From contig VXMJ01000022.1 in assembly GCA_009841145.1 (NCBI GenBank), positions 1-42,326 of the forward strand: a stretch of DNA of 42,326 nt, written 5' to 3'. Under the pieces are notes generated by a model. It had not been told where the DNA came from. It searched no databases and saw only the letters and a list, made by a program, of their open reading frames with translations. Below, piece after piece: positions 1-6,906 of this stretch. Position 1 is the first letter of the stretch; each line of letters opens with the position of its first letter. A program made the translations under genes and the position numbers. Origin of the DNA: Caldilineaceae bacterium SB0661_bin_34 (GTDB lineage Bacteria; Chloroflexota; Anaerolineae; Caldilineales; Caldilineaceae).

Positions 1-110
1 ACAGCCTCTATCAACCGCGATCCATAGTTGACAACATTACACAGTTGCTGTTCACTGTAACCTGCCATTTCTTGGCACTTCCGGTTACGGTCTGCGATGC
101 CGCATGGGTG

Positions 111-171
111 TACAATGTTGAAGGCGGCCGGGGATGCCGACCGCCTTCCATCCGCCGGTGTAGGAGCACCG
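111..171 (+). promoter_or_regulatory. Leader of first tnpB: -10 box, hairpin and hairpin-held Shine-Dalgarno
   Basis: TACAAT at 111-116 resembles a -10 box; no good -35 is visible. It is followed three bases later by an 8-bp stem (120-127 pairing with 141-148). A second small hairpin has the stem CGGTG (156-160) / CACCG (167-171) with the loop TAGGAG (161-166), which is the Shine-Dalgarno for the ATG at 176. The other tnpB leaders in the window share the box-then-hairpin order, and the second also has its Shine-Dalgarno in a hexaloop. Either a translational control element or an element-end structure would fit. Confidence 0.45.
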
Positions 172-175
172 ACTG

Positions 176-1576
176 ATGCCCAAGTCTGCCACATCCCACC
201 TAAAGGGGCTGGCCAAGTCCCACCGCGTCGCCTTGTCCCCTACGGACAGGCAGGCAACACTGATGATGGAGCATGCCGGATGGGCGCGGGTGGCTGCCAA
301 CTGGGCGCGCGGCAGGTTCCAGTTGGCTTGGTTCGGGCGGACCGACGAGCGCAATGCCGGCGAGTGGTATGCCCATGTGGATGTGAACCCGGACGGCGGC
401 CAGTGGATGTCGGACATGGACCTGCGCAAGGACTTCAACGCCATCAAGTCCGATCTGTTCGAGTGGTCCTGCCCCTTGTCCCAGTACGTGTCCAAGAACG
501 CCATCGCTCACATGGGCAGGGGGCTGGACTCCTGGAGCGAGTACTGCAAGGAGCGGAAGCGCGGCAAGCCCCGCCGCAAGGTCGGCTTCCCGCCGCTCCG
601 CAAACGCCGCCGCAAGATCGCGTTCACACCGTCCAACGGCCGCAACAGCATCCAGGTGGAGGGCCCCAACGTGCGCCTGCCCAAAATCGGCTGGGTGCGG
701 ATGCGCGAGGAACTGCGGTTCGAGGGCGACATCATGGGCGTGACCGTCAGCAGGAAGGGCGGCCGCTGGTTCGCTTCGTTCACGGTGGACACATGCCTGC
801 CCGCGCCGGCAGCCCGTCCTGGTCCCGACACCGGCATCGACATGGGCGTAAGTACGCTGGCCACGCTGTGGGACGGCGAGGAAGTGGAGGAGATCGCCAC
901 CCCCCAGGCCCTGGCACCCGCCTTGAAGTCCCTGCGCCGTCTGGACAAGGCCATCGCCCGCAGTATCCACACGCACGGCAAGCACAACCCATCCCAGCGC
1001 AGGGACATCCTGTACGCCAAGCGCAACCGGTTGCACTTCGACATTGCCAATCTGAGAGCCGACCACCATCACAAGGCCACCACGCAGATCGCCAAACGCG
1101 GCGGCACGGTGAAGGTGGAAACGCTCAACGTCGACGGCATGAAGAAGAACCGCAGGCTGGCCCGCGCCCTCAGCGATGCCGGCATGGCCGAGTTTGTGCG
1201 GCAGCTGGAGTACAAGTGCCATTGGTACGGAACGGAGTTCCGGCGCGTCGACCGCTGGTACCCGTCCTCGAAGACGTGCAGCCATTGCGGGGCCGTGAAG
1301 CAGTCCCTGCTGTTGTCGGAGCGCACCTACCGCTGCAACCTGTGCGGCTTCGAGTGCGACCGGGACGAGAACGCCGCCCGCAATATCCAGGCGTACACGG
1401 GTCACAAGGAGCCGGCCCGAACCCTGAACGCGCTCCCCGGGCCGGCGAGGTCCGTCGGCGAAGAAATGGACGTGGAGGCCCGTAGGACGCGTCGCCGAGA
1501 GGCATGCGCAAGGCCGGGGAAGCGTCTACCGGACAACCCATCTGCAATACCGACAGGTAGTGGCGGACAGGTATAG
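176..1576 (+). CDS. tnpB: TnpB-family RNA-guided endonuclease
   Basis: Transposon-encoded RNA-guided DNA nuclease (OrfB/IS1341 type) of 466 residues. The RuvC-like catalytic residues are all visible: Asp222 in GIDMGVS, Glu315 in VETLNVDG and Asp397 in DRDENAARNI. A zinc ribbon lies between the second and third motifs (Cys368, Cys371, Cys387, Cys390). The N-terminal half is basic, as expected for RNA and DNA binding, with the cluster LRKRRRKIAF around 141-150. ATG 176 is chosen because AGGAGC lies nine to ten bases upstream. No tnpA (Y1 transposase) is nearby. It is only distantly similar to the other tnpB genes here, and no terminal inverted repeats were found for it; its left end may lie outside the window. 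The 250 bp after the stop codon hold no recognisable gene and would be where its guide RNA ends. Confidence 0.88.
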   Translation: MPKSATSHLKGLAKSHRVALSPTDRQATLMMEHAGWARVAANWARGRFQLAWFGRTDERNAGEWYAHVDVNPDGGQWMSDMDLRKDFNAIKSDLFEWSCPLSQYVSKNAIAHMGRGLDSWSEYCKERKRGKPRRKVGFPPLRKRRRKIAFTPSNGRNSIQVEGPNVRLPKIGWVRMREELRFEGDIMGVTVSRKGGRWFASFTVDTCLPAPAARPGPDTGIDMGVSTLATLWDGEEVEEIATPQALAPALKSLRRLDKAIARSIHTHGKHNPSQRRDILYAKRNRLHFDIANLRADHHHKATTQIAKRGGTVKVETLNVDGMKKNRRLARALSDAGMAEFVRQLEYKCHWYGTEFRRVDRWYPSSKTCSHCGAVKQSLLLSERTYRCNLCGFECDRDENAARNIQAYTGHKEPARTLNALPGPARSVGEEMDVEARRTRRREACARPGKRLPDNPSAIPTGSGGQV

Positions 1577-1825
1577 GTTCTGGAGACCGGATCAAGGCCA
1601 CGCAGCCGGAACGGAAGGTACTGGGCATCCATCTCGGGTATCTGCCGATCTACAGCCCCGGGCTGAACACCAGCGAACGGGTCTTCAGACGGATCCAAGC
1701 ATCAGGCCATGTCCTGCCGCACCTGCACCGCCACCGGTCAGTTGACGGCCGCTGCGGACCACGCCTTCCGGCAGGTCAAAGCACAACCGACACCTCCAAA
1801 CTTATTGGGACCAGACGCTTGGTCG

Positions 1826-2983
1826 TTAGTTGTCAACCGCCAAGTTGAGGATCAATTCCGAAATCAACCACGTTCGTGGAATCAATTGGTCCGTCTCAAT
1901 GTGTTCGTGGATCGCGTGAGCTCCTGCACCAGGTACACCCAGACCATCCAGTGTTGGCACACCCAGGGCACCAGTCAAATTCCCATCACTACCCCCACCG
2001 GTACGCCCCCTGGCCAGATCGATACCCAGATGTGAGGCTATCTCCCTGGCCTTGTCGAACACTGGCAGCGTGACTGATTCTTCCAGTGGAGGTCGCCCTC
2101 GCTTGCTGCCAACTTGAATGGTGGTACCTTGCAGCTTGGGTGAAAGGTTCTGTATTCGGGTTACTGCGGATGCAAGGTCTTCCCGAGTCCAGGCACGTAC
2201 ATCGACTTGCATGTCTACATACGGCGCAACCACATTGGAGTTGGTTCCGCCCTGAATTATGCCGGTATTGACGGTCAATCCAGCTTCGAGATTGGTCATC
2301 GCCTGAAGGGTCAGGATTTGGTGGGCAGCTTCTTCGATGGCTGAAACCCCCTTCTCGATTTCGAGTCCGGAGTGTGCAGGGATGCCGCCAATGTGAATGT
2401 CCATCATCCGACTGCCCTTGCGTGCAGTCTTGATCACGCCCCCAGGTAACGGGGGTTCTGGAACCAGGACGCAGTTTGCTCTCTTTGCCTCGTATTCCAA
2501 CAATGGCATTGAAGTAGTGCTGCCCACCTCCTCGTCCGCGGTTGCCAACAGCACCACATGTCGATTTGGTTCCAGATTCAGGTCCTTGAAGGCTCTAAAG
2601 ATGTGCTCCATCATGGCAATGCTGCTCTTCATGTCAAAGATGGCCGGACCATAGGTCTTGCCATCCTCATCCTGCCGAAATGGCATTTGTTCAAGAGTAC
2701 CGACAGGCCACACCGTGTCGAAGTGGGTAAGGACCAAAATCGGAGGCAGCTTCGGGGACTTGGCGTGCAACTGTACCCGGACATGGTTGCCGCCGGTGGG
2801 AACCTGGATGATCTCGGCCTGATCAGCGATCGGCGCAAACATGGTGCAAAGGTACTCGGCAAACGAGTCCAACCGGCCAACATCCGTACTCGGTGTTTCC
2901 TGTTCAACCAGACTTTCGATGGACGAGAGAATCGCGTCTTCCGCCTGAAGAAAATACTGTTGCAGGGCCTCGCTTCGAACCAT
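1826..2983 (-). CDS. M20 family metallopeptidase (carboxypeptidase G2-like)
   Basis: Zinc-dependent amidohydrolase/peptidase of 385 residues, a usual M20 length. The motif order fits the family: THFDTVWP (first metal His and the Asp after it), FDMKSS (bridging Asp), ATADEEVGS (catalytic Glu-Glu pair), VPEP (metal carboxylate) and a late metal His in AHAIHEH. The central IGGIPAHSG and GGTNSNVVA stretches match the dimerisation domain. The reading frame continues upstream into the neighbouring tnpB, but M20 homology begins only at MVRSEAL. ATG 2983, with CAGGAA about ten bases upstream, is therefore the start. The substrate (folate-type glutamate, peptide or aminoacyl conjugate) cannot be told. 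The inserted tnpB element begins only 31 bp upstream, between this gene and whatever promoter it once had. No clear terminator follows; a weak 5-bp hairpin sits at 1809-1824. Confidence 0.85.
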   Translation of the reverse strand: MVRSEALQQYFLQAEDAILSSIESLVEQETPSTDVGRLDSFAEYLCTMFAPIADQAEIIQVPTGGNHVRVQLHAKSPKLPPILVLTHFDTVWPVGTLEQMPFRQDEDGKTYGPAIFDMKSSIAMMEHIFRAFKDLNLEPNRHVVLLATADEEVGSTTSMPLLEYEAKRANCVLVPEPPLPGGVIKTARKGSRMMDIHIGGIPAHSGLEIEKGVSAIEEAAHQILTLQAMTNLEAGLTVNTGIIQGGTNSNVVAPYVDMQVDVRAWTREDLASAVTRIQNLSPKLQGTTIQVGSKRGRPPLEESVTLPVFDKAREIASHLGIDLARGRTGGGSDGNLTGALGVPTLDGLGVPGAGAHAIHEHIETDQLIPRTWLISELILNLAVDN

Positions 2984-3013
2984 GGTGTTTATTCCTGAAA
3001 ACCAACAATGGTG

Positions 3014-3045
3014 TGATCTTTGGGGCTTATATACGATGGTTGACA
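3014..3045. repeat. 8-bp target duplication plus left terminal inverted repeat of tnpB element A
   Basis: TGATCTTT at 3014-3021 recurs exactly at 4482-4489. The 24 bp at 3022-3045, starting GGGGCTTATAT and ending GTTGACA, match the reverse complement of 4458-4481 at 20 of 24 positions. The tnpB stop codon (TAA, read on the minus strand) lies inside this repeat. Confidence 0.8.
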
Positions 3046-4373
3046 CCACGCATATCCGGTTCACGGGTCGCGGGAGTCCCTTTGGCTGGCCTTGCGACCG
3101 ACCAGGGAGGGAGCGCTCCTCGCCGTGCAGCAGCCCCAGTCCCGCGGGCCGAAACGGGTGCGGGCGGAAGTCCCGCCCGCACCAGGATGTTGATCGCCGC
3201 ATTGTGGTCGGCGTTCGCCCGGAACCCGCAGGCCCCGCATCGGAACACCGCCTGCGACGGTCGGTTTGACTTGGCGGTGTACCCGCATTGGCTGCAGGCT
3301 TGCGAAGTGTAGGCCGGCTCGACGAACCGCAACTCGCTGGCCTTGTAATCGAACTTGCGCTCCAGCTGTCCCCAGCCGGAGGCCAGGATGGCACGGTTGA
3401 GTCCCGCTTTCTGCTTCACGTTCTTGCCGGGGTTCTCGACCGTGCCCTTCGCACTCTTCGTCATGGCCTTGGTGTTCAGGTCCTCGAGCACGACGGTGTG
3501 GGCCGTGTCCGCCACCTTGCGGCTGATTTGGTGTGTGGCGTTGTCCCGGCGTCGGGCGCGCTTGCGCTGGAGTTTGCGCAGTTTCCCGCCAGTCCCGCGG
3601 CGGCGTTGGGAGCCCTTCTGCTGCCGGGCCATCCTGCGCTGGTACCGCTTGATCTTCGCGTCCTCGACGGTCGTGTCGGGGAGGGCATGGACTTCGCCCG
3701 TGCTGTCCGTGGCCTGCCCCACGTTGCGGTCAACGCCGACCGCTCCGGACTCCGCGGGTTGGCACACATCGGGGTGGTCGACCGGCACCTCAAACACGAT
3801 GTAGGCGTACCACTTTGGCTGCTTGCCCTCCGATTCCTGCCGTACGCGGACGGTCAGCGGCTGGCCGTCGGCATACCGGTGGATGGGACCGAGACGCGTC
3901 CAGCCCATCTTGGGGATGTACAGGCGGCCGTCCTCGATGCGCACGCGGGACGGGAGGGTGAAGGCGGGCTTGGTGTAGTGCCTGGCCTTGTACTGCGGAC
4001 GCCCATGGTCCGGACGGTCCGGGTCGAAGAACGCGGCGTAGGCATCGCCCAGGTACTTGCAGGTGTAGCGAACGATTTCGTAGCTGTAGTCCTGCAGCCA
4101 TTCGTTGCCGGGTGCGTTCCGCAACTGCGTGAACCGCTGGCCCAGCGTAAAGAAGGTCGGACTGCCGGGACCATCCCCCAGCTTGCCGAACGCCTTCCAT
4201 GTGCGGTAGTCACGCTCGTGCCCGGCCAGCACGTGGTTCCAGGCGAACCGGCAGGCTCCGGCCAGTTGTTCGAGGTACCGGCCGTTCGTGGCCGTACCGG
4301 GGTACAGACGCACGCGCAGGGTCCGTATGACGGTCGGGGGCTCCTGCGTTGTAGACTTGGGGATGCTGGCCAT
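3027..4373 (-). CDS. tnpB: TnpB-family RNA-guided endonuclease (element A)
   Basis: RNA-guided nuclease of 448 residues from ATG 4373 (MASIPKST). The RuvC-like triad is present: Asp215 in GVDRNVG, Glu297 in VLEDLNT and Asp389 in NADHNAAINIL. The zinc ribbon has CSQCG and CGACG. An arginine/lysine-rich segment precedes the Glu motif. The reading frame opens further upstream inside the terminal repeat, but the later start has a Shine-Dalgarno (AGAGG) and matches where similarity to the copy at 19501-21009 begins. After the last catalytic motif there is an odd tail of about 50 residues rich in Ala, Arg and Pro. It ends in the terminal repeat and covers the DNA block expected to encode the guide-RNA scaffold. 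All catalytic residues are kept, so the nuclease is probably functional. Confidence 0.88.
   Translation of the reverse strand: MASIPKSTTQEPPTVIRTLRVRLYPGTATNGRYLEQLAGACRFAWNHVLAGHERDYRTWKAFGKLGDGPGSPTFFTLGQRFTQLRNAPGNEWLQDYSYEIVRYTCKYLGDAYAAFFDPDRPDHGRPQYKARHYTKPAFTLPSRVRIEDGRLYIPKMGWTRLGPIHRYADGQPLTVRVRQESEGKQPKWYAYIVFEVPVDHPDVCQPAESGAVGVDRNVGQATDSTGEVHALPDTTVEDAKIKRYQRRMARQQKGSQRRRGTGGKLRKLQRKRARRRDNATHQISRKVADTAHTVVLEDLNTKAMTKSAKGTVENPGKNVKQKAGLNRAILASGWGQLERKFDYKASELRFVEPAYTSQACSQCGYTAKSNRPSQAVFRCGACGFRANADHNAAINILVRAGLPPAPVSARGTGAAARRGALPPWSVARPAKGTPATREPDMRGVNHRI
3061..3190 (-). ncRNA. Candidate omega (guide) RNA scaffold of element A
   Basis: TnpB proteins work with an RNA made from the 3' part of tnpB and the element end. 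Here the 3' end of the gene shares a conserved nucleotide block with element B, including CGCCGTGCAG, AGCCCCA and TCCCGCGGGCC. Both blocks end at the identical TCACGGGTC (3061-3069 here). An 11-bp stem (3157-3167 pairing with 3173-3183) lies within it. The true 3' end is uncertain: it could be at TCACGGGTC or at the terminal repeat. Small-RNA sequencing would decide. Confidence 0.4.
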
Positions 4374-4463
4374 GGTGCCTCTACACCGTGTCCGGTTGAG
4401 GGCCCGGTTCGCAGTCGGGTCCTCTCTTTCGCAGTAATTGTAGCACAAGAGTTCGACTGTCAA
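4374..4463 (-). promoter_or_regulatory. Promoter and structured leader of tnpB in element A
   Basis: Reading on the minus strand, TTGACA (4463-4458) inside the right terminal repeat is followed after 15 bp by TACAAT (4442-4437), an extended -10 preceded by TGC. A hairpin follows (4416-4424 pairing with 4398-4406, one mismatch). Next to the start codon, GGTG/CACC (4384-4387 and 4374-4377) encloses a loop TAGAGG holding the Shine-Dalgarno. The terminal repeat therefore probably supplies the -35 box of tnpB. The 15-bp spacing is short of the ideal. Confidence 0.45.
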
Positions 4464-4489
4464 CTATTCGATATAAGCCCCTGATCTTT
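4458..4489. repeat. Right terminal inverted repeat of tnpB element A plus 8-bp target duplication
   Basis: The inverted repeat 4458-4481 reads, in reverse complement, GGGGCTTATAT at its outer end and TTGACA at its inner end. It is followed by TGATCTTT (4482-4489), identical to 3014-3021. Confidence 0.8.
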
Positions 4490-4740
4490 CGATGTTACGC
4501 GCCGGCAGAGGTTCTCGATTGTGCCGGCACGACCCGTCCTGCGAGGAGGGCTGACCGCAGTTGCCGCTGTGCCGGGGAAGTTGTCGCCGCCGATCGGCGT
4601 TCTCCTCCCGCAGGGAGGCCAGCTCGGTCACGACTGCCACCCTCCGGTTCTCCGTTCCCTTCGACCTCGGTGGTCAGACGGGTGATGCGGTTGACCAGGG
4701 ACAGGGTGGACATGGCGGTGGGCAACTCGGATACACCCAT
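4490..4740 (-). pseudogene. Remnant of IS66-type transposase N-terminus (frameshifted)
   Basis: On the minus strand, two frames together look like the start of an IS66-family transposase. From ATG 4740 or 4713, MSTLSLVNRITRLTTEVE runs until about 4655. A shift of frame then gives VTELASLREENADRRRQL followed by RHSGNCGQPSSQDG, which resembles the coiled coil and the NSSKPPSSDG motif at the front of IS66 TnpC. The rest of the transposase is absent. The 8-bp duplication of element A abuts the end of the remnant, so element A landed in or next to already decayed IS DNA. The remaining 4741-5010 stretch shows no gene. Confidence 0.5.
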
Positions 4741-4998
4741 GTTGTAGCACACGCCACCCCGGCGCACGTCAGACCGTAGGCAGGCCAAACCCGACGTCAA
4801 GTTGTACACAGTCCAGCTCAAGCATGATCGCCAACGGCAGCGGTCCTCAGCGGCCGCCGAGTGCAAGAGCGCTCCCATCTGACAGGATCCGTGACTTGCG
4901 CCGGATGCGGAGATCGGAGAGATGAGCAAAGGCTTCCGGCAACGGTTGCTGAGAGGTACCCAAACATGGAGTCCAGCTGGGATAGGTGTGCGATAGCC

Positions 4999-5042
4999 TA
5001 TTATGCTGGCTACAAAGCCTGTTCCGGCACCAGCCGGAACAG
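4999..5042 (+). promoter_or_regulatory. Possible promoter and perfect 10-bp leader hairpin before epimerase gene
   Basis: TATTAT at 4999-5004 could be a -10 box, without a clear -35. Shortly after it, CTGTTCCGGC (5019-5028) pairs perfectly with GCCGGAACAG (5033-5042) across a four-base loop, ending 37 bp before the epimerase start. No T-run follows directly, so this looks more like a leader structure or operator than a terminator. Confidence 0.35.
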
Positions 5043-5079
5043 CGGTTGGCCCTTCAGCATTTTGTTTGGAATCCCTGCC

Positions 5080-6171
5080 ATGAACATATTGATAACGGGC
5101 GGCACAGGCCGCGTTGGAGCGAACCTGGCTCGTCGCCTGCTGGCGGCCGGACACAACGTGCGCGCCTTTGTGTATCCGGGCGATGCCGGCCGCGCCGGCA
5201 AGCTGGCGGGATTCGAGCGGGTGGAGACGATCGAGGGGGATCTGCGCAGCTTTGCCGACTGCCAACAGGCCGTGGACGGCATGGACGCCATCTACCACTT
5301 GGCCGCGGCCTTCGGCGGTCCGTTCGACAACCGCGACTACCTGGCCATCAACGGTGGCGGGACCCTGAACCTCCTGGAAGCGGTGCGCGACCAGTGCCCC
5401 AACCTGCACCGCTTCGTCTACGCCTGCACCGAGGCCATCTACTGGCATCTGACGGATCGCAGCCCCCACCTCGAGGGACGCGAGAGCCGCTACTTTGCCA
5501 ACGCCATCCGCGAGACGGATGTCTCCCCGTACCTGCAGATGCCCTATTTTCTGACCAAGTACGTCGGCGAACAGCTGGCCATGTCCTACCACCACCAGTA
5601 CGGTGTGCCATCGGTCTCCTTTCGCTTCACAACCATCATCGAACCGTCGGAGTTCCTGAACGCGGACGGCCTTCCGCCCCTGTTCCTGTTAAGTTCAGCC
5701 CATCAGGATTGGAGCGACCAGCACAGCCCGGACCCGGCGGAGCAGGCCATGCTGGACCACATCCGCAGCCTCTGGACGGGGGAGGAAAAGCTCCTGCTTT
5801 CCCTGAATCCCAACGGCGTGCCCTTCCGACAGCACTACACCGACGTGCGCGACATCGCCCTGGGCCTGTCGCTGGCACTGGATGCGGAGGCGGCAGTGGG
5901 ACAGGAAATGAACCTGGGAGGGGCCGCCATCCTGGACTGGGCGGAGCTCGTCCCGTGGCTGGCGGAACGGCACGACATGGAGTACGTGACCGCCAAAATC
6001 CCGTCGCCCAACTACTTCGAGCTGGATCTGGGCAAGACCCGTTCCATCCTGGGCTACGAGCCGGAGCACGACTTCCACAGCATCCTAGCCACGGCCGAAG
6101 CCATGGCCCGCGGAGAGCAGACCGATGTAATTCCGACCGGCGTGCGCTGGCAGGCCAGGTCGGAGGCATAG
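5080..6171 (+). CDS. NAD(P)-dependent epimerase/dehydratase family protein (extended SDR)
   Basis: Extended short-chain dehydrogenase/reductase of 363 residues, probably cytosolic, acting on a nucleotide sugar or related substrate. The Rossmann motif TGGTGRVGANLA lies at residues 6-17. The sequence GMDAIYHLAAAFGG fits the NNAG-like strand, and PYFLTKYVGEQL gives the catalytic YxxxK pair. A Thr/Ser-containing FVYACTEAIYW strand precedes it. The frame is open upstream from 4861, but the Rossmann fold starts at MNILITGG, so ATG 5080 is chosen. The Shine-Dalgarno is weak. The gene stands alone, with a convergent membrane-protein gene 13 bp after it. The substrate cannot be assigned from the sequence. 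Confidence 0.85.
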   Translation: MNILITGGTGRVGANLARRLLAAGHNVRAFVYPGDAGRAGKLAGFERVETIEGDLRSFADCQQAVDGMDAIYHLAAAFGGPFDNRDYLAINGGGTLNLLEAVRDQCPNLHRFVYACTEAIYWHLTDRSPHLEGRESRYFANAIRETDVSPYLQMPYFLTKYVGEQLAMSYHHQYGVPSVSFRFTTIIEPSEFLNADGLPPLFLLSSAHQDWSDQHSPDPAEQAMLDHIRSLWTGEEKLLLSLNPNGVPFRQHYTDVRDIALGLSLALDAEAAVGQEMNLGGAAILDWAELVPWLAERHDMEYVTAKIPSPNYFELDLGKTRSILGYEPEHDFHSILATAEAMARGEQTDVIPTGVRWQARSEA

Positions 6172-6184
6172 GCCAGGGCGGTGG

Positions 6185-6802
6185 TCAATCGCCCTCGGGC
6201 GAGCCGCCGCTCAGTTTTCTGGCACCGCTGATCGCCCAGAACAGCAGGGCACAGCAGGCGATGGCAAGGGCCAGGGTCGGCACGAACGGCAGGCTGAAGG
6301 TGGCCTGCAGCGGAATGAGCGCCAGAATCAGGCCTACCCCCAACACGGCGCCCAGACGGAGGAGGTGCCTGGTCAAGTAGGCATCCGGATCGATTGATTC
6401 GGTCAGGCTGAGCATCCGCCAAGCCAGGTGGTGGAGATCCCAAGTGGCCAGCAGCAGGACGATGCACACCAAGCCTGTCAGCGGAGTCATGTGTCCCAGA
6501 GTGGCACCGGCCAGACAACACAGGCTGACCAGGATGAACATCGGAGAACCAAAGCCGTCCCGCCGCTGCTGCAGGGCCGCCAGCCAGACCGTTACCGCAG
6601 CCGTCACGCCGCCGAACAGCACCCAGCTTTCGGCAGTCGCCAACTGCGTGCCGGCCACGATCGCGACCGCCGTCAGGAGGACGGCGGCAATGATCCGCGC
6701 CAGGTAGCGGTCAATCAGGGCCAGGCAGTATTCAAACAGCGAGTCGGCTGCTCGGGCTTCCTGGTTGCTGTCCGGATCGGACCCGGGTTGTATTTCGGTC
6801 AT
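6185..6802 (-). CDS. Multi-pass membrane protein of unknown function
   Basis: Predicted protein of 205 residues. After a hydrophilic, acidic N-terminus of about 30 residues, hydrophobic stretches suggest about six membrane segments: around IIAAVLLTAVAIVAG, WVLFGGVTAAVTVWLAA, MFILVSLCCLAGATLG, LTGLVCIVLLLATW, LLRLGAVLGVGLILALI and FVPTLALAIACCALLFWAI. A short charged tail follows. I do not recognise a family or any catalytic motif. It lies between the epimerase (convergent, 13 bp away) and the isomerase gene (same strand, about 100 bp downstream of that gene's end), so it could be the last gene of a transcript from the isomerase. Confidence 0.6.
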   Translation of the reverse strand: MTEIQPGSDPDSNQEARAADSLFEYCLALIDRYLARIIAAVLLTAVAIVAGTQLATAESWVLFGGVTAAVTVWLAALQQRRDGFGSPMFILVSLCCLAGATLGHMTPLTGLVCIVLLLATWDLHHLAWRMLSLTESIDPDAYLTRHLLRLGAVLGVGLILALIPLQATFSLPFVPTLALAIACCALLFWAISGARKLSGGSPEGD

Positions 6803-6906
6803 GCTGAAGATTGTGCTTGGGAATTCCGTCCTGATGCATGCTCCACTGGGAACAACAGCCTACAGCTTTGCTGGCGGCAATTGTCGTTGTTGATGCCCTT
6901 ACGGTC

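Larger units (their letters stand above)
3022..4481 (-). mobile_element. TIR-bounded, tnpB-only transposable element A (1460 bp)
   Basis: The element is delimited by 24-bp imperfect terminal inverted repeats (3022-3045 and 4458-4481) and a perfect 8-bp direct repeat outside them. It carries one gene, a tnpB on the minus strand, and no transposase. Terminal inverted repeats with an 8-bp target duplication are the mark of DDE transposition (families such as ISL3, IS1595 or IS256 make 8-bp duplications). IS200/IS605 elements, the usual home of tnpB, have neither. It is inserted between an M20 peptidase and an IS66-like remnant. Its sister element B at 19496-21107 has the same plan with diverged repeats. 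Mobilisation in trans by a DDE transposase elsewhere in the genome is inferred. Confidence 0.72.

Noticed and set aside
97-1485. Long open frame of 462 codons on the plus strand overlapping the first tnpB
   Set aside because: Pro/Arg/Gly/Gln-rich shadow frame of GC-rich coding DNA; the other frame has a full TnpB with catalytic motifs and a Shine-Dalgarno.
1577-1825. Possible further gene after the first tnpB
   Set aside because: Short frames only, none with recognisable motifs; better seen as element end or spacer.
24-1840. GTTGACAAC near position 28 and its inverse near 1829-1837 as terminal repeats of the first tnpB
   Set aside because: Only nine bases match, the right copy lies at the M20 stop codon, and no flanking direct repeat is visible.
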